Below are positions 8,835 through 16,353 of a stretch of 64,000 bases of DNA, piece after piece; the first letter of the stretch is position 1, and each line of letters opens with the position of its first letter. A program made the translations under genes and the position numbers. Source of the stretch: Bacteroidota bacterium (GTDB lineage Bacteria; Bacteroidota; Bacteroidia; J057; JADKCL01); assembly GCA_016718825.1 (NCBI GenBank), contig JADKCL010000003.1:248001-312000 (forward strand), in the 5' to 3' direction. The notes below the pieces were generated by a model. It did not search any database, had not been told where the DNA came from, and worked only from the letters and a program-made list of their open reading frames with translations.

Positions 8835-9449
8835 CTATTTTGCCCGCGTCTCGGAAAATTGTTTGTAGGTTCCGGAAGGGATCACCGCCATCAATCCGTT
8901 GACGCTGTCGACCAGGGAATTGCCTTCGCGCGTAGCCACGGTGTATTCGTAGGTGTCTTCATTGGTGAATTTGCCTCGGCGAATGGTGACGGCCTTGCCA
9001 TCGGTCATGCGGCAGGCAATTTCGAAGCTTCCCAGGCTCTCAAATTTGGGATTGAGCGTATGGAAATGCATCATGGTGCCATTGTCATTGGTCATCGTCG
9101 TGAGCATTTCCCAATTGCCATCGACATTTTTCCAGATCGCCCAGGCACCAAAAAACTGCATCCGGATCTCGGTTTTCACCTTCGCATCCACCTGAACCTC
9201 AACCCGCTGAAAATGATACAATTGCGGATCGATTTTATTTGCAAAATCAGTCCCGATGAAATAGTCCTTTGGTTTCGCGCGGTACCGAGATTTGGCGAGG
9301 AAGTCCTTTTCGCTCAAGGTTTCGAGTTCCATTTCCACAGGTTCCTGCCCTTTGGCGACGGGCTCCGGCCGTTCCGGAAGCTGATTTCCTTCGACCTTTT
9401 GCCGCGTAGAATTGACCTCTTCAGCAGGCGCAGAAGCCTCTTGCCCCAC
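8835..9449 (-). CDS. Probable lipoprotein of unknown function with disrupted or non-canonical start
   Basis: The frame encodes about 204 residues, beginning at best with GTG at 9447-9449 or further up. The codon just before that GTG is TGC (Cys), followed by VGQEASAPAEE, which is exactly how a mature lipoprotein would begin (lipid-anchored Cys, acidic linker). However, this frame meets a TGA about 33 bp upstream, with no good start or hydrophobic signal in between. A hydrophobic stretch that could be the signal (MRPLYLLPLS) lies in another frame just upstream, near 9481-9513. A frameshift in the signal-peptide region is likely, or the start is non-canonical. Residues 30-200 are well formed and coding-like (AKPKDYFIGTDFANKIDP, MRMQFFGAWAIWKNVDGNW). 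Function unknown. Confidence 0.6.
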   Translation of the reverse strand: MGQEASAPAEEVNSTRQKVEGNQLPERPEPVAKGQEPVEMELETLSEKDFLAKSRYRAKPKDYFIGTDFANKIDPQLYHFQRVEVQVDAKVKTEIRMQFFGAWAIWKNVDGNWEMLTTMTNDNGTMMHFHTLNPKFESLGSFEIACRMTDGKAVTIRRGKFTNEDTYEYTVATREGNSLVDSVNGLMAVIPSGTYKQFSETRAK

Positions 9450-9640
9450 GCATCCAATGTCTTTTTGGGGAACATCAGTAACTCAATGGCAATAAATATA
9501 AAGGCCTCATTTTGAATCTCCTTTTGCTTGAGCACAAAAAACAACATATTGAGTGGAGCGTTGATAGTTAAAAGACAACTCTCAACTCTCCTCTCTCAAC
9601 TCTCCACAGTCGCAACAAAGATTGACTATCCCCCCATGGA

Positions 9641-10501
9641 TCATTCGTCTTCATCCCCATTGATCGGCGGCCCAACTCTCCATTCGTTGCCGTGACGGGT
9701 CACGAGCAGGCGGTCGAGGGTGAGTTTACCGTCGGGATGATAGCAGATTTCGGACACCAAGACAGTGTCGGGATCCAGAAATTCCCTTTCCGGAAATGCC
9801 CTCAGAATCCCGTCAAAATTCGGCATCGCGCCTCCCCGGAAATGGGCTTCGAAGGACAATCGCAGCGTTTCTGCCGTTGATTCGACCAACTCATCGACCT
9901 GCTCCTCGAAATTGGGCAGGCGTTCCAAGAGCATTCTCGCCTCGGTTTCAAAGTCCTTGCAAGCCAATGCAGCTTCCAAATCGCCATTCGAATAGGCATC
10001 TTCCAAGCACAGAATCGCCCCTTCCGGTGTCGTCATGTCGTGTTCAAAATGGTCCACGCCGTAGTCAAAGGTCACCCCGAATCCCTTGTCAAATTCCTGC
10101 CGTTCCTCGGGACTCAGGCTCTCGCGGTAAACCCGGATTGTATATCCGCCGATCAAACGTCCATCTTCCACGATCAGCCAGTCTGAAATCGCATCCACGG
10201 GAATGCCGATTCGCGTGCCTGCCTTCACATTTTGCACCATTACGGGATCGCTATCGAGCGTGCCATAAAACAGACCGTCTTCGTCGAGGCTCAAGTCGCC
10301 AAGCCACATGTGCTCGACGCCATTTTCGTCTTCGATCCTGACTTTCAAGGAGAAACCGTACTGTTCCTCGGATGGATCGGCCAAACTTTCCCGGAAATAG
10401 CCGAGGGTATGGCGCGCCTTTTCCATCGCCCAGTTCATCTGCGCATCGCCCGAGGCGGCATCAAAGATGTTGTCGCTTTCTTCGCGTTTGGTGTAACTCA
10501 T
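9641..10501 (-). CDS. DUF2314 domain-containing protein
   Basis: A 286-residue cytosolic protein. Residues about 18-140 match the DUF2314 (YegJ-like) pattern: AQMNWAMEKARHTLGYF, then GFSLKVRIEDENGVEHMWL, then AISDWLIVEDGRLIGGYT and SPEERQEFD. The remaining ~140 residues are acidic and not recognised. The start ATG overlaps the stop of the S46 peptidase gene by 4 bp (ATGA), so the two are translationally coupled. DUF2314 has no established activity; the coupling suggests a role tied to the peptidase, which is inference. Confidence 0.87.
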   Translation of the reverse strand: MSYTKREESDNIFDAASGDAQMNWAMEKARHTLGYFRESLADPSEEQYGFSLKVRIEDENGVEHMWLGDLSLDEDGLFYGTLDSDPVMVQNVKAGTRIGIPVDAISDWLIVEDGRLIGGYTIRVYRESLSPEERQEFDKGFGVTFDYGVDHFEHDMTTPEGAILCLEDAYSNGDLEAALACKDFETEARMLLERLPNFEEQVDELVESTAETLRLSFEAHFRGGAMPNFDGILRAFPEREFLDPDTVLVSEICYHPDGKLTLDRLLVTRHGNEWRVGPPINGDEDE

Positions 10502-12666
10502 TCGCGTACGAGTTTCATTTCCTGGATCAGATTGGTCGCGCCCGCATATTTATCGACGATGAAAAGCACGTAGCGGATGTCGACCATGATGTTGCGGCAA
10601 CGCTCGGGGTCATACATCACGTCGCTCATCGTGCTTTCCCAACTACGGTCGAAGTTCAAGCCGATCAAATTCCCGCTGCCGTCAATCGCGGGCGAACCCG
10701 AATTGCCGCCGGTCGTTTGGTTGGAGCCGGTGAAACAGACGACCAAATCGCCATTAGCATCGGCATATTGGCCAAAATCATGGGCTTTGGCGAGGTCGAT
10801 CAGGCGCTGCGGAATGTCAAATTCGGGGTCGTCCTTGACATATTTGGCAAGCACGCCATCCATCGTCGTGTAAGGCTTGTAAATCGTGCCGTCGGCAGGT
10901 TCGCTGCCTTCGACCTTGCCATACGTGACGCGCAACGTGCTGTTGGCATCGGGCCAATATTTTTTGTCGTTGAACACCGTCATCAGGCCTTTGACATAGA
11001 TGCGCATCAGGTCCTGCATTTTGGCATTCACTTCCTGTCCGGAGGCCAAGGCTTTGGCCGTCCAAGCAGCAGAGACGCTTTTCTGCAACTGATAAATCGG
11101 ATCGTTTTGGATCACTTTCGGACCCTTTTTCCCGAATTTGTCCAAGAATGCATTCAAACGCGCCTCGTCGGTGAAGACGGATTTGGCGAAGGTTTCGGAG
11201 GCATAACGGTCCCAATCCTTGCCGTATTTGGCGGTCAAACTTGCGTGGATGTCGGGTCGCAAGGTCGGATCCAAACCGTCGATGTACATGGGATACAATG
11301 CAGCCAAAATGCGGCGGTCGGCATCCGGATCGTAGTTTTTGTAGAATCCCGTGGTGCTTTCCTTCAGCTTTTTAATTTCGTCGGCCAATTTTCCATCGGC
11401 GACGAGCTTGTCATAGTTGTCGGCGAGACCCGCAAATGCCGCGGAAAACCGCAGTGCCTCGGGGCCCATGTGGTAAAATTCGATGTACAAGGAACGGGCC
11501 ATGAGGAAAGGCTTTGCCTTGAGGATCAAGGCATTCAGATCGGTGACAACAGCGCCATATTGACTTGCAAGCTTGGGATCGCGGGCAACGGCGGTGTTGA
11601 ATTGACTTTCAAGGGCCTGCTTCTTTTCGACGGCATGCAGGCGCTCCAAACCTTTGGTTTCGCCGATCCATTTTTTCCAGGCATTGGCGATACGGGCTTG
11701 TTTGGCGGCGTAGGCGATGCGCAAACGCGTGCTTTTGGTCATGGTTTCGTCGATGATCTCGAGGCTTTTGTCACGCATGGCAATCGCCCGCGGATTCATT
11801 TCCTGAGCAATGAACTTGACCATTTCGCTGTGCAAATACTGCTGTGTCTGCCCAGGGAAACCATAGACCATGGTGAAGTCACCCGGTTTTGTGCCCTTGA
11901 GCGATACCGGCAAGGAATGACCGGGAGTATAGGGTTTGTTGTCTGCCGAATACGCCGCGGGCTCATTGTTGGCATCGGCGTAGATGCGAAACATGGAGAA
12001 GTCGCCGGTGTGGCGTGGCCACATCCAGTTGTCGGTATCGCCGCCAAATTTGCCGACGCCTCCGGGAGGCGCACCCACGAGGCGCACGTCCGTGAACGTC
12101 TTCGTGACGATCATGTAAAACTCATTCCCGTAGAAAAATGGCTTGATTTCAGCCTGATGTTTGGGTTCGGCAGCCTCCGTTGCGGCTTCGATCGCTTGAA
12201 TGTTGGCACCGATCCGTGCAGCGCGCGCTGCGACATCCAGCCCATCAGTTCCGTCCAGAATCTTGGCGGTCACATCCTCGATGCGCACGATAAATGTGGC
12301 GGTCAGTCCGGGATTGGCCAATTCTTGGTCCTTGGATTTGGCCCAGAAGCCATCCTTGAGGTAATCGTGCTCCACTGAACTATGGCTCTGAATCTGCGAA
12401 AATCCGCAGTGGTGGTTGGTGAGGATGAGCCCTTGCGTCGAAATCACCTCTGCGGTACAACCGCCGCCAAAGAGCACGATGGCATCCTTGAGGCTGGATT
12501 TGTTGACCGAATAAATGTCTTCGGCGGTGAGCTTCAGGCCCATGGCTTGCATGTCCTTCTCATTGAGGGACTTGAGCAACGCGGGAATCCACATGCCCTC
12601 CGCTGCGCGCAGTGTGAGGGTGAGGGTGAGCGTGAGGATCAGTGTGATCAGTATTTTCTTCAGCAT
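10498..12666 (-). CDS. S46 family dipeptidyl-peptidase, DPP11-like
   Basis: A 722-residue secreted serine peptidase, the usual size for DPP7/DPP11. I chose the ATG at 12666 because it starts a signal peptide (MLKKILITLI... ending at LRA/AEG). The chymotrypsin-like triad is visible: His in LTNHHCGF (about residue 85), Asp in GGDTDNWMW / RHTGDFS (about 215-225) and Ser in GNSGSP (about 656). Residue ~674 is Arg in NFDRSW. In Porphyromonas DPP11 an Arg at position 673 selects Asp/Glu at P1, while DPP7 has Gly, so an acidic-residue-specific DPP11 activity is predicted. It removes dipeptides from peptide N-termini in the periplasm, feeding peptide uptake. A promoter-like pair lies just upstream. 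Confidence 0.93.
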   Translation of the reverse strand: MLKKILITLILTLTLTLTLRAAEGMWIPALLKSLNEKDMQAMGLKLTAEDIYSVNKSSLKDAIVLFGGGCTAEVISTQGLILTNHHCGFSQIQSHSSVEHDYLKDGFWAKSKDQELANPGLTATFIVRIEDVTAKILDGTDGLDVAARAARIGANIQAIEAATEAAEPKHQAEIKPFFYGNEFYMIVTKTFTDVRLVGAPPGGVGKFGGDTDNWMWPRHTGDFSMFRIYADANNEPAAYSADNKPYTPGHSLPVSLKGTKPGDFTMVYGFPGQTQQYLHSEMVKFIAQEMNPRAIAMRDKSLEIIDETMTKSTRLRIAYAAKQARIANAWKKWIGETKGLERLHAVEKKQALESQFNTAVARDPKLASQYGAVVTDLNALILKAKPFLMARSLYIEFYHMGPEALRFSAAFAGLADNYDKLVADGKLADEIKKLKESTTGFYKNYDPDADRRILAALYPMYIDGLDPTLRPDIHASLTAKYGKDWDRYASETFAKSVFTDEARLNAFLDKFGKKGPKVIQNDPIYQLQKSVSAAWTAKALASGQEVNAKMQDLMRIYVKGLMTVFNDKKYWPDANSTLRVTYGKVEGSEPADGTIYKPYTTMDGVLAKYVKDDPEFDIPQRLIDLAKAHDFGQYADANGDLVVCFTGSNQTTGGNSGSPAIDGSGNLIGLNFDRSWESTMSDVMYDPERCRNIMVDIRYVLFIVDKYAGATNLIQEMKLVRE

Positions 12667-12692
12667 TCTTCTTGCTTTAAACGATTTGGCGG

Positions 12693-12725
12693 TGAAGATA
12701 AGCTGTTTGGGCTTCGAGTGCAAAA
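12693..12725 (-). promoter_or_regulatory. Probable promoter of the S46 peptidase operon
   Basis: On the minus strand TTTTG (12721-12725) is followed after 20 bp by TATCTTCA (12693-12700), about 27 bp before the ATG. This matches -33 TTTG and a -7 TAnnTTTG box with changes in its last bases. The same TATCTTCACC string sits about 18 bp upstream of the beta-helix gene (8706-8715), without a clear -33 partner there. Confidence 0.45.
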
Positions 12726-12885
12726 TCAGTGTGAGCGGGAGAGTGAGAGCGAGAAGGAATTTCGGCGAATTTGGAGGGTTGGCAGGTCGGAACCGCTGAT
12801 TTGGGTGGAGATTGGCAATTTTTGTACCCTGCGAAGTCGCCATTGGGAGGGGAAATTCACACAGTACTACTCAGAGGCGGTGGAT

Positions 12886-12950
12886 GGCCACCAAGGCACC
12901 AAGACACCAAGCGGACAGGCTGGACTTCGTGCCTTGGTGCCTTCGTGGCC
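12886..12950. repeat. 26-bp-arm imperfect inverted repeat (CACCAAGGCACCAAG type)
   Basis: Left arm 12886-12911 and right arm 12925-12950 are reverse complements at 23 of 26 positions, with a 13-nt loop. The arms consist of iterated CCAAGGCAC/CCAAGACAC words. The element lies in the 421-bp gap between the S46 gene and the small Cys-rich gene. It could form a long hairpin and looks like a dispersed palindromic element rather than a gene-specific terminator, since no T-run follows. I saw no second copy in this window. The rest of the gap holds two promoters and no other gene I can support. Confidence 0.7.
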
Positions 12951-13043
12951 AAATAAAGAAATGAAATTCTTTGCTGTCTGAAATGAAAAATGGAGGGCTC
13001 GAACTTCCATGACTTTCCTCATTGTGGATGAATTTTTCCTTTT

Positions 13044-13068
13044 CTTATTTGGAACGATTCTAAATAAG
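13044..13068. promoter_or_regulatory. 25-bp palindromic operator candidate (Fur/Irr-like)
   Basis: The sequence from CTTATTTGGAAC through one central base to ATTCTAAATAAG is a 12-1-12 palindrome with 10 of 12 pairs matching. The right half-site (ATTCTAAAT) has the look of TTTAGAA-n-TTCTAAA boxes bound by Fur-superfamily iron regulators. It overlaps the -33 box of the promoter for the Cys-rich peptide, the expected place for a repressor. The regulator's identity is inference. Confidence 0.5.
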
Positions 13069-13079
13069 CACGATATTTG
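13048..13079 (+). promoter_or_regulatory. Probable promoter of the 59-residue Cys-rich gene
   Basis: TTTG at 13048-13051 and GATATTTG at 13072-13079 with a 20-bp spacer fit the Bacteroidota promoter consensus. The ATG at 13088 begins 8 bp after the -7 box, so the leader would be very short. Confidence 0.55.
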
Positions 13080-13087
13080 CATTCGAA

Positions 13088-13267
13088 ATGGAAGGTAACA
13101 TGGAAGACTTTATCAGCGTTGACAATGGACTTTCGATCTTTGGACGGAGCGACGAAGAGCGCTTGCCCAAATTTGCCTGCGGCCTCGTCGGCTGCTGCGA
13201 AGGCAAGAAAAAGTGCTGCAAAAAATACAAGGACGGAAAACGGTGCAAATCGTGTCCGAAGCGGTGA
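13088..13267 (+). CDS. Small Cys/Lys-rich protein (59 residues), unknown function
   Basis: A short gene read from the ATG at 13088, with an in-frame alternative ATG at 13100. The protein opens MEGNMEDFISVDNGLSIFG, an ordinary acidic stretch. It ends in a Lys/Arg/Cys-rich tail with six Cys: CGLVGCCEGKKKCCKKYKDG, then KRCKSCPKR, seven Cys counting the first. The CC-x4-CC-x7-C-x2-C spacing suggests metal or cluster binding, or a compact disulfide/zinc knuckle. Support for being real: a good upstream promoter, a palindromic operator-like site over it, and a distribution of Cys and Lys unlike random sequence. I do not recognise a named family. Function is unknown; metal handling is a guess from composition and from the operator. 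Confidence 0.7.
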   Translation: MEGNMEDFISVDNGLSIFGRSDEERLPKFACGLVGCCEGKKKCCKKYKDGKRCKSCPKR

Positions 13268-13276
13268 GGGTGAATG

Positions 13277-13357
13277 GAGAATTGAGAATTGAGAATTGAG
13301 AATTGAGAATCGAAGATCGGCGAAGCCAAACCCGAAGGGTTCAGCGAAGCTAATTGA
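13277..13357. repeat. Heptamer array plus 30-bp dispersed repeat
   Basis: 13277-13311 holds five tandem copies of the heptamer GAGAATT (the last with one change). 13328-13357 holds a 30-bp word that recurs exactly, in reverse complement, at 54970-54999 inside the end of the cystathionine gamma-synthase gene. The 30-mer contains a small hairpin (AACCC-GAA-GGGTT). Together they occupy most of the 156-bp gap before the PcfJ-like gene. Confidence 0.8.
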
Positions 13358-13423
13358 GAACTGCTAAGTTCATCCCCTTAGTCAGTCAACCCAAAGCTGA
13401 TCTTGCTTTTATGCGATTGCGCT

Positions 13424-14920
13424 TTACCTGATTGACCTTAGAAATTGTAACCAAACCTCGATGATGGCTTGCTCCTGCCGCGTTGTTTGCCTATTGCATT
13501 TTCCTTTTGCTTGACGGATTTCTTTGGAGTGGGTGGCCAATTCGATGGTGACCTTGCGCTCGTCCTGGCATTTCAAGGAAAAAATGGCGGTGTTTCCATT
13601 TACACAAGCGTGCGCATAGCCCGCCACGCAATGGCGCATTGCCTGGCCTTCCTCCAAAAGTTGCGTTCCGTTGCAAAGTTCCGTGATGGTCCATTGATGG
13701 CCAGCCTCATCCTCCCCGGTCCAGTCCCAGCCTTTCTGTTTCCAGCGCAGTTTGACGGCGGGTCGATACCGACTTGCTTCATATTCCCTGCTTGCATCCA
13801 AAACCCTCGCTGGGCTTCGGCCATGCCATTCGAATTGAATTTCACCCGAACGTTCCACTTCAGTGACGAGATGAATGGCCCAATCCACCACCAATTCGAA
13901 GTCAGCTGCAGAATATGACTTACAATGCTGATCCAACCAAAGTAGCGTTTGCCTCGAATATTCAACTGCTTTTCGTTTTGGCGGCGGCACGACTGGATTC
14001 AACAAAAATGCATTCCAATTGTGAACGGTCCCGAAGCTGAGGTTGCTGATTCCGAGACGTGACATTTCTGCCCAAGTACAAGCCGCGTCAAACGACAGAT
14101 AGCCTGGCGCCATCATCAGGTAATGCGCGAATTTGCGCGGAATTTCCCAGCCCAGAATTTGCGAAGCAGATTGAATGCTAGCACCTTGCGCAGCGAGGAA
14201 AAACCACTGCAACCAAGCCGCTTGCGGTTCCACATTCTTCTGATTCCAACAGGTATAAAAAACCGGCGGGACTGGATAAATCACAAATAGATGGTCGATC
14301 AAAGATCGCTGACGGCTCGCGACGTCGGTCATGGGATCGGTCCATGTTTGCGCATCCCTCACCCAAAAGGGTTGCAGCAACAAAACATTCATCAAGAATC
14401 TCGGATTTTCAATGAATGCGCCTTCACTCAAGTTTCGAAATGTGGCCAAATTCGTTTGATCCTTCAAAAATTCCCGAAGGGACTCGGGAAGCACATGGGC
14501 GGTTTGGTAGTTGACGTCAAAAAACGTGGCAAATTTCAGGAGCTCCAGTGCCAATTCTTCGGATGGGATCCGGTCCTTGCGAAGCTGTGGCGTTGTTGAT
14601 CCCCCATGATTTTTTACTGCCCCCAAACGATCCCAAACCGTTGCTGGAATCAAGGATTGAAGGTTGTCGGAGTTTTCTCGCCAGATGCAATTCCTGATTT
14701 CCTGCTTTATCAAATCGGGCTTGTAGGCAAAGTCATAATGATCTTCTCCATCATAGCAGACTCGGCAGCAGCAATCTATACCGTGATGAGCTTCTGCTTC
14801 CGTATCGAGATCTTCTGCAAGCGGCGCTTGCGATAACCTACGGTAGCGCTGACTGAATTCGTGTTTTGGAAGCGGTTTGTGCCAATTGGGCACACGTTGA
14901 CCGCGAATGGACTGTTTCAT
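13424..14920 (-). CDS. PcfJ-like domain protein
   Basis: A 498-residue cytosolic protein. The C-terminal part (about residues 385-480) carries the PcfJ signature: a strand-rich segment ending in MRHCVAGYAHACVNGNTAIFSL, then VTIELATHSKEIRQAKGKCNR. PcfJ was named from the conjugative plasmid pCF10, but homologues are common on Bacteroidota chromosomes. Their activity is not established. The N-terminal 370 residues are helical with no known domain; a CCCRVCYDGEDHYD cluster at about residues 50-63 might bind metal. It stands alone and no conjugation genes are nearby. Confidence 0.8.
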   Translation of the reverse strand: MKQSIRGQRVPNWHKPLPKHEFSQRYRRLSQAPLAEDLDTEAEAHHGIDCCCRVCYDGEDHYDFAYKPDLIKQEIRNCIWRENSDNLQSLIPATVWDRLGAVKNHGGSTTPQLRKDRIPSEELALELLKFATFFDVNYQTAHVLPESLREFLKDQTNLATFRNLSEGAFIENPRFLMNVLLLQPFWVRDAQTWTDPMTDVASRQRSLIDHLFVIYPVPPVFYTCWNQKNVEPQAAWLQWFFLAAQGASIQSASQILGWEIPRKFAHYLMMAPGYLSFDAACTWAEMSRLGISNLSFGTVHNWNAFLLNPVVPPPKRKAVEYSRQTLLWLDQHCKSYSAADFELVVDWAIHLVTEVERSGEIQFEWHGRSPARVLDASREYEASRYRPAVKLRWKQKGWDWTGEDEAGHQWTITELCNGTQLLEEGQAMRHCVAGYAHACVNGNTAIFSLKCQDERKVTIELATHSKEIRQAKGKCNRQTTRQEQAIIEVWLQFLRSIR

Positions 14921-14969
14921 GAAGTGGCTTGTTTTGCATTGATAAAAAGTTTGCCTGTTTAAATTGATG

Positions 14970-14977
14970 CAAAACTA
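14970..14977 (-). promoter_or_regulatory. -7 box (TAGTTTTG) upstream of the PcfJ-like gene
   Basis: A perfect TAnnTTTG match on the minus strand, 49 bp before the start. A weak TTG lies 16-17 bp further upstream. The remainder of the 299-bp gap (14921-15219) is mostly short AATT/GCTAACTGC-type low-complexity words and no gene that I can support. Confidence 0.45.
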
Positions 14978-15219
14978 CAAAGCCAAGATATTCCAAGAAC
15001 GCATTTGCTCCCCAACGGTCATGTTTTGAAACTCAATCGCCGGAAAAGCAGCCCAAAACGGATAAAACCTTTCGCCAAGGAAAAAAGAAAAATCCGTCCT
15101 CATCAAAAATGATTCACCCTCACCCGCAAACTGCAAGCAATTCATTTCTAATTCCTCATTTGCTGACGCGATTGCTTCGCAATTCTAATTGCTAACTGCT
15201 ACTTGCTAACTATTCACTG

Positions 15220-16353
15220 CTACCCAACCTTAATATCCTGATCTCCCGCCCATTGCTGAATATCCTGTTTGCTCAAAGCCGCTGCCATGAGGTCGGGAAA
15301 CAAATTGGGCGTGCAGGCAAAAACGGGAATTCCGAGGGAAGCGAAATACTCCGCATTTCCGTGGTCGTAACTCGGGGCGCCATCGTCGTTGAGCGCGAGC
15401 AAAGTGATGAATTGCACACCAGCCGCCGTGAGTTCATGGGCGCGTTTGCGCATCTCGGCTACGTTGCCACCTTCGTAAAGGTCTGTGATGAGCACCAACA
15501 CCGTGTCCAACGGTCGCGAAATGATCTGTTGACAGTACGTCAGCGCACGATTAATGTCTGTGCCTCCGCCGAGTTGCACGCCAAACAGCAGATCCACAGG
15601 ATCTTGCAAATCTTCCGTGAGGTCGGCCACTTCCGTATCAAAGACGACCATTTTGGTTTGCACCGCCGGAATCGAAGCCATTACCGCTCCAAAAATCCCT
15701 GAATACACGACAGAACTGCCCATGGATCCGCTTTGGTCGAGGCAGAGTACAATGTCCTTCATTGCCTTGCGCTTGCGACCGTAGCCGATGCGGGTTTCCG
15801 GGATAATCGTTTTGTATTCAGCCTGATAATGCTTGAGATTCTTGCGAATCGTCTCGTTCCAATTGATTTCGTTGTGCCGCGGTCTGCGATTTCGTGCACT
15901 TCGGTTGAGACTACCTGCGATGGCTTGCTGCAAGGGCGAACTCAACTTTTGCAGCAATTCGTCCACCACCTTTTTGACAACCAAACGCGCAGTCGCCTTG
16001 GTCTTTTCGGGAATGGCACGTCCCAAAGTCATCAAATTGGCGACGAGATGCACATCCGGCACGACCGTTTCCAGCATTTCCGGTTCCGTGAGCATGCTCG
16101 TGAGGTTGAGGCGTTTGAGCGCATCTTGCTGCATGACCTTGACGACGGTATTGGGGAAATATTCGCGAATGTCACCCAGCCATCGGGAAACATTGGGCGA
16201 ACTCGGCCCGAGCCCAGCCTTGCGACTCGTATTGTAAAGCGCTTCCAATGTCTTGTCAATGCCGGTTTCCTGTATAGAAAGCGTCATCGAAAGCTCCTCC
16301 TTGGCTTCGCTGCCCAAGATCAACCGCCAACGTTTTTCAAGTTCTTCGTTCAT
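15220..16353 (-). CDS. VWA domain protein of the SWIM/MoxR/DUF5682 operon (YehP-like)
   Basis: A 377-residue protein. The C-terminal half is a von Willebrand factor A domain with the MIDAS motif DQSGS starting at Asp206 (IVLCLDQSGSMGSS), the conserved Thr-type loop LGGGTDINRAL, and the Asp of VLITDLYEGG. The N-terminal 195 residues are helical and contain RNRRPRHNEINWNETIRKNL, typical of VWA partners of MoxR ATPases. It is the last gene of a five-gene operon; its ATG overlaps the DUF5682 stop by 4 bp. Length and partners resemble E. coli YehP (about 378 residues). It probably acts with the AAA ATPase as a metal-dependent adaptor. The target is unknown. Confidence 0.92.
   Translation of the reverse strand: MNEELEKRWRLILGSEAKEELSMTLSIQETGIDKTLEALYNTSRKAGLGPSSPNVSRWLGDIREYFPNTVVKVMQQDALKRLNLTSMLTEPEMLETVVPDVHLVANLMTLGRAIPEKTKATARLVVKKVVDELLQKLSSPLQQAIAGSLNRSARNRRPRHNEINWNETIRKNLKHYQAEYKTIIPETRIGYGRKRKAMKDIVLCLDQSGSMGSSVVYSGIFGAVMASIPAVQTKMVVFDTEVADLTEDLQDPVDLLFGVQLGGGTDINRALTYCQQIISRPLDTVLVLITDLYEGGNVAEMRKRAHELTAAGVQFITLLALNDDGAPSYDHGNAEYFASLGIPVFACTPNLFPDLMAAALSKQDIQQWAGDQDIKVG

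Noticed and set aside
10372..12378. 668-residue plus-strand open frame opposite the S46 peptidase
   Set aside because: The minus-strand protein has the full S46 catalytic triad; this frame has no recognisable domain and results from GC-biased codon use.
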